In this document: positions 1-5,656 of the stretch, piece after piece
Layout of the letters: every line of letters begins with the position of its first letter
Numbering within the stretch: position 1 is the stretch's first letter
From: DATFWK01 sp035259345
Lineage (GTDB): Bacteria; Actinomycetota; Thermoleophilia; Miltoncostaeales; Miltoncostaeaceae
Assembly (NCBI GenBank): GCA_035259345.1
Contig: DATFWK010000020.1
Location: 1-5,845 of the forward strand
Reading direction: 5' to 3'
DNA length: 5,845 nt
Position numbers and translations under genes: made by a program
The notes under the pieces: model-generated
The model's database searches: none
What the model was told of the DNA's origin: nothing
What the model saw: only the letters and a program-made list of their open reading frames with translations

Positions 1-891
1 ATCGCCGTCTCGCGCGGCGCGGCGGCCGCACGGTCCGCGCTCGAGCGGGCGCTCGCCGAGCGCCGGGACGAGACCCGCATCATCCGCCTCGAGCAGGTCC
101 CCGAGCGGTTCGTGGCCGGGGAGGAGCGAGCGCTCGTCCACTGGCTGAACAGCGGTCCCGCGAAGCCCACCGCCGGCGCGCGACCCTTCCAGCGCGGCGT
201 CCACGGCCGGCCGACGCTGGTCCAGAACGTCGAGACCCTGGCGAACGTGGCCCTGATCGCGCGCTACGGCCCGGACTGGTTCCGCGCAGCCGGCACGGAC
301 GATGAGCCCGGCACGGTGCTCGCCACCCTGCTCGGCGGCGTCGGCCGGCCGGGGGTCGTCGAGACCGAGCCCGGCGTGGCCCTGGGCGACCTCGTAGCCC
401 GTGCCGGCGGCACGGCCGGGCGCCCGGCGGCCGTGCTGCTCGGCGGCTACTTCGGCGCCTGGATCCCCGCGAGCGCGCTGGACCTCCCGTTCACCACGGA
501 CGCCCTGGGGCCGCTCGGCGCCCGCGTGGTCGCCGTGCTGCCCGAGGGGACATGCGGCCTCGCCGAGACCGCGCGCGTGGTCCGCTGGCTCGCAGGCGAG
601 AGCGCCCGGCAGTGCGGGCCATGCCGCTTCGGGCTTCCGGCCGTGGCCGGCGCGCTCGAGGGACTGGCGTCAGGAGCGAGCGGGCTGCCCGCACTCCGCC
701 GTCTCGAGCAACTGGGCGGGACGATCGCCGGCCGCGGTGCCTGCGCCCATCCGGACGGCGTCGTGCGGCTCGTCAGGACCGCGCTCGACGTCTTCGCCGC
801 GGAGGTTTCGGCGCATCTCGACGGCTGCTGCTCGGCGGCCGGCGGGGCGCCGGTGCTTCCGGTCCCGAGGAACGACCAAGGGTGGAGGTGA
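1..891 (+). CDS. NuoF-like FMN/Fe-S flavoprotein subunit, 5'-truncated by window edge
   Basis: The frame is open from base 1 to the TGA at 889-891, giving 296 visible residues. The N-terminal NADH/FMN-binding part lies mostly outside the window. Numbering from base 1, a GEExAL-type flavin-site motif is at about 40-44, followed by the family signature GRPTLVQNVETLANV at 69-83, an SLBB-like segment at about 105-160, and the C-terminal Fe-S region. The cluster motif reads ESARQCGPCR (200-209) with a later Cys248. Canonical NuoF has ESCGxCxPCR, so the first ligand is Ala202 here. Cys185 (EGTCGLAE) could replace it, which is inference. The family (51-kDa complex I subunit, HydB, FdhB) moves electrons from NAD(P)H through FMN to Fe-S carriers. 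The ferredoxin that follows after 5 bp is the obvious partner. No NuoE- or NuoG-like gene is visible, so a stand-alone oxidoreductase is likelier than complex I. The GTG at 112 is internal to the conserved domain and is not the start. Confidence 0.88.
   Translation: MAVSRGAAAARSALERALAERRDETRIIRLEQVPERFVAGEERALVHWLNSGPAKPTAGARPFQRGVHGRPTLVQNVETLANVALIARYGPDWFRAAGTDDEPGTVLATLLGGVGRPGVVETEPGVALGDLVARAGGTAGRPAAVLLGGYFGAWIPASALDLPFTTDALGPLGARVVAVLPEGTCGLAETARVVRWLAGESARQCGPCRFGLPAVAGALEGLASGASGLPALRRLEQLGGTIAGRGACAHPDGVVRLVRTALDVFAAEVSAHLDGCCSAAGGAPVLPVPRNDQGWR
884..890 (+). promoter_or_regulatory. Ribosome binding site of the ferredoxin gene
   Basis: GGAGGTG lies 6 nt before the ATG at 897 and overlaps the last codons and stop of the flavoprotein gene. 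This favours ATG 897 over the in-frame GTG at 888, which has no comparable upstream purine run. The arrangement implies translational coupling. Confidence 0.75.
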
Positions 892-896
892 GCGCG

Positions 897-1097
897 ATGA
901 GCGGGCGTCTGCGGGTCGACCCGATCCGCTGCGAGGGTCACGGCCACTGCGCCGAGCTGCTCCCGGAGCGGATCCGCCTGGACGAGTGGGGCTTCCCGAT
1001 CGTCGACGGCCGGCCGCTCCCTCCGGAGCTCGTCAGGGCGGCCCGCCGCGCGGTGGAGGGCTGCCCGCGGCTGGCGCTCAGGCTGACGGAGGGCTGA
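897..1097 (+). CDS. Small [3Fe-4S]-type ferredoxin (P450-ferredoxin-like)
   Basis: This is a 66-residue acidic/basic soluble protein. RCEGHGHCAE at 11-20 places cysteines at 12 and 18 (C-x5-C), and GCPRLAL at 55-61 gives the distal Cys56 followed by Pro. Length, spacing and the terminal CP match the single-cluster ferredoxins that often serve cytochromes P450 in actinobacteria. The position that holds the second Cys of a [4Fe-4S] ferredoxin is His15, so a [3Fe-4S] cluster is expected by family knowledge, although His-containing members can bind other forms. The gene begins 5 bp after the flavoprotein stop with a strong ribosome binding site, so it probably accepts or donates electrons to that flavoprotein. 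No P450 is visible in the window. Its last 20 bp overlap the end of the convergent ClC gene. Family assignment is secure; the redox partner is inferred. Confidence 0.9.
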   Translation: MSGRLRVDPIRCEGHGHCAELLPERIRLDEWGFPIVDGRPLPPELVRAARRAVEGCPRLALRLTEG

Positions 1098-2376
1098 CGG
1101 GCTCCGGCGTGCCGGTGCCCGCCGCGGTCGGCACGGCCCCGCGTGCCAGCCCGGCCAGGCGGACCGAGAAGGGCCGCGAGTCGAGCGCCTCGACGGTCAG
1201 ATAGGCGATGACGACAGCCACGATGACCAGGGGCGAGACGGCGATCCCCGCCTTCGCGGTCAGGAGCAGCGCGATCACGACCGACGAGAGCGGCAGCCGC
1301 AGGACGGCGACCACCGCGGCACCCATCAGCACGGCGACCGCCGGGGACTGGGCGAAGCCGGGAAGATGCCCGGCGAGGATGCCGGCGGTCACGCCGAGGA
1401 AGATCGCCGGGAACGTCGGGCCGCCGCGGAAGCTGCCCAGCGAGAGGCTCCACGCGAGGCCCTTGAACACGATGAGCAGGCCGAGCGTGGAAAGCGGCAG
1501 GGCGGGCGCGCTGAAGAGCGTTCCGAACGAGTCCTGGCCGGAGAAGAGCACCGCGTTCGTCGACTGGTCCGTCGCCTGGCTGAAGGCGATCGCGAGCCCG
1601 CCGACCACGAGCGCGGCCACGGTGGTGAGGGCGAACGGCCGCCGCGCCACGATCCGCATGCTGAGCCGCGCCAGCTCGACGATCACGAACGTGACGACGG
1701 CGGCGGCGAGGGCGAGGAGGATCGTCCAGCCGAAGTCGCTGCCGTCCGGGCCGGGGAAGGGAGCGAGGTTGAAGGGCGTCAGCGCCCACGCGCTCGTGGA
1801 GAGGCCGGTCCAGTCCCCCAGGCCGATGAACAGGAGCGAGCCGATCCCGGCGGCGATGAGCCCCGGAAGCAGGACGAGCGGCAGCATCGCCCCGCCGAGC
1901 CCCGCCGCCTCGATGATGATCACCGCGCCGATGACCGGCGAGCCGAAGATCGTGGAGATGGCGGCGAAGCTCCCGGCGGCGGCCATGATCGTGAGCGCCT
2001 GCTGGGGCGCGTCGCGCCGGACACCGCGCATCGCGATGATGCCCAGGCCCATGCCGAGGGCGATGAGCGGCGCCTCGGGGCCGAGGACGAGCCCCAGGCC
2101 GAGCGTCGCCAGCGCGGCGAGGAGGACCCCGGGAAGCTCGATCGGCTGGGTCGGGGCGCCCCCGGTCTTGAGGCCGTCCGCCGGCACGTGGCCGCCGCGG
2201 CCCGGCAGGCGCTCGATGGCGAACGCGGTGAGGATGCCGGCGAGCGCGAGCCATGGCAGCGGCCACCAGGCCGGGGCGGTGTCGTATCCGAGCTGATCCG
2301 GAAGGTCGGTGTAGACGCCCTGCTGGATGCCGTGGACGAGCTCGAGGAAGCCCCAGGAGGCGAGCGACACCACCAC
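1078..2376 (-). CDS. ClC-family chloride channel/transporter (start uncertain, probably further upstream)
   Basis: From the first canonical start (GTG at 2376) this gives 432 residues, an integral membrane protein with roughly ten hydrophobic segments. ClC landmarks appear in order: GGHVPADGL at 61-69 (place of GSGIP), GPEAPL at 99-104 with the probable gating glutamate Glu101, FGSPVIGAVIIIEAAG at 144-159 (helix H region), and GGPTFPAIFLG at 318-328. The Glu-Glu pair of E. coli ClC at the helix H site reads Glu156-Ala157, so the internal proton glutamate appears to be Ala, which is channel-like. No CBS domains follow. ClC proteins pass chloride or exchange it for protons as homodimers. The frame stays open to a stop at 2569-2571, and the residues before the GTG (YRGLLVIAAIIG) complete the expected first helix, so 2376 is likely too short. 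No ATG, GTG or TTG lies further up in frame. The gene is convergent with the ferredoxin and divergent from the MFS gene. Confidence 0.85.
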   Translation of the reverse strand: MVVSLASWGFLELVHGIQQGVYTDLPDQLGYDTAPAWWPLPWLALAGILTAFAIERLPGRGGHVPADGLKTGGAPTQPIELPGVLLAALATLGLGLVLGPEAPLIALGMGLGIIAMRGVRRDAPQQALTIMAAAGSFAAISTIFGSPVIGAVIIIEAAGLGGAMLPLVLLPGLIAAGIGSLLFIGLGDWTGLSTSAWALTPFNLAPFPGPDGSDFGWTILLALAAAVVTFVIVELARLSMRIVARRPFALTTVAALVVGGLAIAFSQATDQSTNAVLFSGQDSFGTLFSAPALPLSTLGLLIVFKGLAWSLSLGSFRGGPTFPAIFLGVTAGILAGHLPGFAQSPAVAVLMGAAVVAVLRLPLSSVVIALLLTAKAGIAVSPLVIVAVVIAYLTVEALDSRPFSVRLAGLARGAVPTAAGTGTPEPVSPPSA

Positions 2377-2568
2377 GCCGATGATCGCCGCGATGACCAG
2401 GAGCCCCCGGTACTGCCTGCTGCGGAGCAGCGTTCCCGGATCGACGGCCGTCGCGCCGGCGCCAGCCGTGCCGGAGGCCGCTTGGACCGGAGGTTGCGCT
2501 TCGCTCGTCAGGTGCCCTCGGATCCCAGGGAGCCGGATACGGCCGGCACGTGCGGACCGGCGGCACAG
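2377..2568 (-). other. Probable N-terminal coding extension of the ClC gene lacking a canonical start
   Basis: The ClC frame remains open here for 64 codons upstream of the GTG at 2376. The nearest part encodes TLLRSRQYRGLL and then VIAAIIG, a basic stretch and the first half of a membrane helix that continues smoothly into VVVSLASWGFLELVHG. This looks like genuine ClC N-terminus. Checking every in-frame triplet finds no ATG, GTG or TTG. CTG at 2511-2509 is preceded by GAGGG (2519-2515) at short spacing, and another CTG is at 2430-2428. A non-canonical start, or a sequencing error upstream, would explain it. The part beyond about 2511 shows nothing ClC-like. Confidence 0.55.
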
Positions 2569-2657
2569 TCAAGCCGGGGGCCGAGCCGCGGACATCGTCC
2601 GAACGGGATGAAACGGCGGCGGGCCCGCGTCGGGCAGGGGCGCCCGGCGGCCGTATC
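2536..2657. repeat. Spaced inverted repeat GATACGGCCG / CGGCCGTATC
   Basis: A perfect 10-bp inverted repeat has arms at 2536-2545 and 2648-2657, separated by 102 bp, in the shared upstream region of two divergent genes. Each arm ends in a palindromic CGGCCG-like core. It could be a pair of operator half-sites, but a chance match is quite possible in DNA this GC-rich. Confidence 0.3.
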
Positions 2658-2731
2658 GTCCCATCCGGTCGATGCACCGGGCCGGGGCGTGCGGTTGACT
2701 TCCCTCGCGCAGGCGCCCGCCCGCGGCGAAC
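2569..2731. other. Divergent intergenic region between the ClC and MFS genes
   Basis: This is the only clearly non-coding stretch of the window and must hold the promoters of both flanking genes unless they are read from further away. A TTGACT hexamer occurs on the minus strand at 2572-2567 and on the plus strand at 2700-2695 (read as 2695-2700), but neither has a convincing -10 element at the usual distance, so I do not call promoters. One arm of the GATACGGCCG inverted repeat lies inside, the other just outside. No terminator or riboswitch was recognised. Confidence 0.5.
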
Positions 2732-2742
2732 GGAAGGGAGAG
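2732..2742 (+). promoter_or_regulatory. Ribosome binding site of the MFS gene
   Basis: GGAAGGGAGAG is a purine-rich run ending 3 nt before the GTG at 2746, with its AAGGGAG core 5 nt away. It decides the start: the frame is open far upstream, but only this GTG has a Shine-Dalgarno sequence and yields a normal-length transporter. Confidence 0.75.
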
Positions 2743-2745
2743 CCC

Positions 2746-4401
2746 GTGGCCGAGCCCACGGCGGCCAAGGTGACAAAGGGGCCCTCGGAGGCCTCGACCG
2801 TCCCGGCGCGCCAGGGGCTGGTGCTCCTCGCCCTGATCCTGGTGGCCGGGGTCGCCAACCTGAACCTGTCCGTGGCCAACGTTGCCCTGCCGTCGATCGG
2901 GAAGGCCTTCGACTCGTCGCAGACGACCCTCGATCTCATCGCGGTCGGCTACTCCCTCGGCCTCGCCTGCTCGGTCCTCTACCTCGGCGCCCTCGGCGAC
3001 CGCTACGGGCGCAAGATGATGCTGCTGCTCGGCATGGCGCTCTCGGTGCCGGCCTGCCTGTTGGCGGCGTACGCGCCGACCGACACCGTGCTCTTCGTCG
3101 CCCGCTTCGTCGGCGGACTCTCTGCCGGTATGGCCTACCCGACGACGCTCGCGCTGATCACGGCGCTCTGGTCCGGCCCGGCGCGCACGCACTCGATCGC
3201 GCTCTGGTCCGCGATCGGCGGCGGCATCGCCGCACTGGGGCCGATCGTCTCGGGCGCCCTGCTCGAGCACTTCTGGTGGGGGTCGGTCTTCCTCGTCACG
3301 CTCCCGCTCGCAGTGCTGGCCTTCGTGATGGCGCTCCTACTCGTTCCGAGCAACGTGAACGAAGGGACGGAGCCGGTCGACAACTTCGGCGGCATCCTCT
3401 CGGTGATCCTCGTCGCGGCGCTGATCCTGTCGATCAACTTCGCCCCCGTGCCCAACAAGGGCGAGCTCACGCTCGTGCTCGCCGGCGTCGCGCTCGTCGC
3501 GCTGATCGCGTTCGTCCTACGCCAGCGCCGGGCGCGGAACCCGCTGTACGACCTCCACGTGGCGGCGCGGCGGACCTTCTGGGTCGCGGCCTGCGCCGGC
3601 ATCATCGTGTTCGGCTCGCTCATGGCAGCGCTCTTCGTGAGCCAGCAGTACCTCCAGAACGTGCGCGGCTACTCGACGCTCGAGGCGGGCGCCGCGTTCC
3701 TGCCCGGGATCATCTTCATGGTCCTGGTGGCGCCCCGCTCGGCCAAGCTCATCGAGTCGCACGGGTCACGGTTCACGCTGCTCTTCGGCTACGTGTTCCT
3801 GTTCCTGGCGTTCCTCTTCATGCTGCTGCTCTGGAAGGAGGACACGCCGTACTGGCAGATCGGCTTCGCCTACGCCTTCATGGGCATCGGCGTGGGGCTG
3901 GCCGGCACGCCGGCGTCGCACTCGCTGACCGGGTCGGTGCCGGTCCAGCGCGCGGGGATGGCCTCCGGGACGGCCGACCTCCAGCGGGACCTGGGGGGCG
4001 CGATCATGCAGTCGATCTTCGGCGCGCTCCTCACCGCCGGCTACGCGGCGGCGGCCGGCGCGGCGATCGCCGCCGCGCCGAACGGCAGCCAGATCAACGA
4101 CAGCGTCGAGAACGAGCTCACCAAGTCCTTCGACAGCGCCGAGGCCGTCGCGGCCCAGTACCCGCAGTACGCCGACCAGATCACGGCGGCAGCGAAGACC
4201 TCCTTCCTCCAGGGTGACCAGTGGGCCTACAGCGCCGGCCTCATCGCGGTCGTGGCCGGCGCCGCGCTCGTCTTCTTCTTCTTCCCACGGCCGCAGGAGG
4301 AGCTCCGGCTGCTCGAGGAGTACCACGCCGAGGACGTCGCGGGGCGGCCGAGCCAGCCCGGGCCCGCGCCGGCGGCCCCGCCCGCCCCGGCCGGCGCCTA
4401 G
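2746..4401 (+). CDS. DHA2-type 14-helix MFS multidrug-type exporter
   Basis: 551 residues from GTG 2746. A polar N-terminus (1-23) is followed by a first membrane helix at about 24-43 with NLSVANVALPSIGKAF (40-55), typical of EmrB/QacA-like drug:proton antiporters. MFS motif A, GDRYGRK, is at 84-90. The antiporter motif C region is GPIVSGALLEHFWWGS at 165-180. Further helix-rich blocks occur at about 215-260, 276-300, 315-330, 345-363, 370-392 and 415-443. A hydrophilic loop at about 446-490 precedes the last helix (494-513), the usual DHA2 arrangement with 14 helices. The tail (516-551) is charged and then Pro/Ala-rich. Members export hydrophobic or cationic compounds at the expense of proton influx; the substrate cannot be read from sequence. 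The gene stands alone on its strand, divergent from clc, and shares a CTAG stop with the convergent hydrolase gene. No regulator gene is adjacent. Confidence 0.92.
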   Translation: MAEPTAAKVTKGPSEASTVPARQGLVLLALILVAGVANLNLSVANVALPSIGKAFDSSQTTLDLIAVGYSLGLACSVLYLGALGDRYGRKMMLLLGMALSVPACLLAAYAPTDTVLFVARFVGGLSAGMAYPTTLALITALWSGPARTHSIALWSAIGGGIAALGPIVSGALLEHFWWGSVFLVTLPLAVLAFVMALLLVPSNVNEGTEPVDNFGGILSVILVAALILSINFAPVPNKGELTLVLAGVALVALIAFVLRQRRARNPLYDLHVAARRTFWVAACAGIIVFGSLMAALFVSQQYLQNVRGYSTLEAGAAFLPGIIFMVLVAPRSAKLIESHGSRFTLLFGYVFLFLAFLFMLLLWKEDTPYWQIGFAYAFMGIGVGLAGTPASHSLTGSVPVQRAGMASGTADLQRDLGGAIMQSIFGALLTAGYAAAAGAAIAAAPNGSQINDSVENELTKSFDSAEAVAAQYPQYADQITAAAKTSFLQGDQWAYSAGLIAVVAGAALVFFFFPRPQEELRLLEEYHAEDVAGRPSQPGPAPAAPPAPAGA

Positions 4402-5183
4402 TCCTCCTCGGGCAGGCCCGCCGGGCCCTCGAGCACGGTCCACTCGCCCGGCGCGAGCACGCGGACCTCGACCGGCGGCGCCAGGACGGCCGCGTCCGTG
4501 GCGAACTCGGGCCCCGGCGTGCTCAGGAACGTCGCCGAGCGAGGGATCCAGAACGGGCGATAGGTGCCCCAGTGGATGGGGATGGCGACCCGCGGCTCGA
4601 GCAGCCGCAGCGCCTCGGCGGCCCGCCTCGGGTCGAGGTGCCCCGGCCCGATGCGCGGCCCCCAGCCCCACACCGGAAGCAGCGCGAGGTCGAGCGGGTC
4701 CTCCGTGATGTCGGCCATCCCCGCGAACAGGTCCGTATCGCCGGCGAAATAGACGCTTCGCGTCCCGCTCACCAGGTAGCCCAGCGCCGGCCCCACCGCC
4801 GTGCCGGTGCGCCGTCGCCCGTCGTGGTCGGCGTAGGTGGCCTGGACCACCAGGCCGCCGACCGGCACCTCGTCGCCGGGGACGACCTCGACGACGTCCC
4901 GGACGCCATGGCGGCGGAGCAAGCCGCCGCTTCCTCGCGGGGCGATCACCGGCGGCCCGGGGCCGATGGCCTGGAGCGAGCGGAAGTCCAGGTGGTCGAG
5001 GTGCATGTGGGAGAGCAGCACGGCATCAAGCCCTTCGGCGAAGCCGGCATCGACCGCGTCCGGCCTGCGGAGGTGGGACACGTGCCGCCGCAGGACCGGG
5101 TCGGTGAGCAGCGCCGCGCCGTCGATCTCGATCCTGACCGTCGCGTGGCCGGCCCACCCGACGCGCGCCGGCGGCGGGCTCAC
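4398..5183 (-). CDS. UlaG-like metallo-beta-lactamase-fold hydrolase (COG2220 type)
   Basis: 261 residues from GTG 5183, a start fixed by the GTGA overlap with the preceding K+ channel gene. No signal peptide or membrane segment is visible, so it should be cytoplasmic. The fold's landmarks are in order: GWAGHATVRIE at 9-19, TDPV at 27-30, the metal motif SHMHLDH (His59, His61, Asp63, His64), ADHDGRR with His120, FAGDTD with Asp149, GHLDP with His182, and PIHWGTY with His204. These supply a complete set for a two-metal site. The GHLDPxRAAEA...PIHWGT pattern is that of the UlaG/NAPE-PLD-like branch, whose members cleave lactones, phosphodiesters or other esters. The substrate here is unknown. 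It is the last gene of a minus-strand unit with the K+ channel and an unidentified upstream gene. Its stop codon is shared in a CTAG palindrome with the MFS gene. The length is normal for the family. Confidence 0.9.
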   Translation of the reverse strand: MSPPPARVGWAGHATVRIEIDGAALLTDPVLRRHVSHLRRPDAVDAGFAEGLDAVLLSHMHLDHLDFRSLQAIGPGPPVIAPRGSGGLLRRHGVRDVVEVVPGDEVPVGGLVVQATYADHDGRRRTGTAVGPALGYLVSGTRSVYFAGDTDLFAGMADITEDPLDLALLPVWGWGPRIGPGHLDPRRAAEALRLLEPRVAIPIHWGTYRPFWIPRSATFLSTPGPEFATDAAVLAPPVEVRVLAPGEWTVLEGPAGLPEED

Positions 5184-5644
5184 GCGCCCCCGGGGTCCTC
5201 CGCCCCGGCGCCCCGCAGGGCGCGCACCTCGGCGGTCAAGGCCTCGACCTGGGCGGTGAGCCGCTCGACGTCCCCGAGCATCGGGTCCTTGCCCGCCTCC
5301 GCCGCCCGCCGTCGCCGGGCGGCCTCGATGAAGGCGCTCGCGATCGCGGCCGTCGTCACGGAGATGAAGCCGATCCCGATCAGCATGGTGAGGGCGGCGA
5401 TCGTGCGGCCGACGGCCGACTGGGGAACCTTGTCGCCGTAGCCCACGGTGGTCACCGTCTGGACCGACCACCACATCCCAGACCAGACGTTGCCGAAGGT
5501 GTCCGGGTCGGTGAGCCTGATGAGGACCCCGGCCACGACGGTCACCGAGCCGGTGACGATCGCCGTGGCCGCCCACGCCCCCTTGAAGGGCGAGCGCACG
5601 ATGCGCTCGACGACGCGATCGACGATCCGCTGGACCGAGGGCAT
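5180..5644 (-). CDS. Two-transmembrane K+ channel (KcsA-like) with C-terminal coiled coil
   Basis: 154 residues from ATG 5644. An amphipathic basic N-terminus (1-20) precedes TM1 (about 25-43), a short turret, the pore helix (about 52-64) and the K+ selectivity filter TTVGYGD at 65-71. TM2 runs from about 79 to 107 with Gly90/Gly92 as possible hinge residues. A basic RRRR run at 110-113 follows. Residues 126-143 show a perfect 3-4 hydrophobic repeat (Val126, Leu129, Val133, Leu136, Val140, Leu143), expected to form a short tetrameric coiled coil like the stabilising C-terminal bundle of KcsA. No RCK, cyclic-nucleotide or voltage-sensor domain is present. Four subunits should form a K+-selective pore in the cytoplasmic membrane. 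Its stop overlaps the hydrolase start by 4 bp, and its start is 10 bp after the preceding gene, so the three are probably cotranscribed. Confidence 0.93.
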   Translation of the reverse strand: MPSVQRIVDRVVERIVRSPFKGAWAATAIVTGSVTVVAGVLIRLTDPDTFGNVWSGMWWSVQTVTTVGYGDKVPQSAVGRTIAALTMLIGIGFISVTTAAIASAFIEAARRRRAAEAGKDPMLGDVERLTAQVEALTAEVRALRGAGAEDPGGA

Positions 5645-5651
5645 CGCCCGA

Positions 5652-5656
5652 TCCCT
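5652..5656 (-). promoter_or_regulatory. Ribosome binding site of the K+ channel gene, overlapping the upstream stop
   Basis: AGGGA on the minus strand sits 7 nt before the ATG at 5644. Its first two bases are part of the TAG stop (5657-5655) of the preceding gene, so ribosomes finishing that gene are placed directly on the channel start. This supports the ATG at 5644 and translational coupling. Confidence 0.65.

Noticed and set aside
1108..1135. Perfect 7-bp inverted repeat CGTGCCG / CGGCACG with a 14-nt loop just after the ferredoxin stop, as a possible terminator.
   Set aside because: It has no T-tract, lies inside the ClC coding sequence, and such hairpins are common by chance at this GC content.
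2695..2723. TTGACT as a -35 box for the MFS gene.
   Set aside because: No -10-like hexamer occurs 15-19 nt downstream; the spacing region is all G/C.
1366..2745. The MFS reading frame stays open about 1.4 kb upstream, giving a possible 1011-residue fusion protein.
   Set aside because: The extra part is antisense to the ClC gene, is a run of Arg/Glu/Asp/Gly-rich low-complexity sequence typical of GC-rich shadow frames, and the GTG at 2746 has a good ribosome binding site and gives a normal-length transporter.
938..2776. A 612-residue minus-strand open frame covering the ClC region.
   Set aside because: It is an Arg/Pro/Ala/Gly-rich shadow frame of the ClC gene, without any recognisable domain, and overlaps real genes on both sides.
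2550..4217. A 555-residue plus-strand open frame within the MFS gene.
   Set aside because: It is Arg/Pro-rich and lies out of frame with the clearly recognisable transporter; a high-GC shadow.
4415..4427. GGCCC-GCC-GGGCC hairpin near the MFS/hydrolase junction as a bidirectional terminator.
   Set aside because: Short stem with minimal loop, no T-tract on either side, and within the hydrolase coding sequence.
4221..5441. A 406-residue plus-strand open frame opposite the hydrolase and channel genes.
   Set aside because: Composition is that of an antisense shadow, while the opposite strand has the complete metal motif and the TVGYGD filter.
5184..5576. Extension of the hydrolase frame upstream of GTG 5183 to a start at 5576.
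   Set aside because: This part is the K+ channel gene read in another frame and is Arg/Gly-rich; the MBL fold begins right after GTG 5183.
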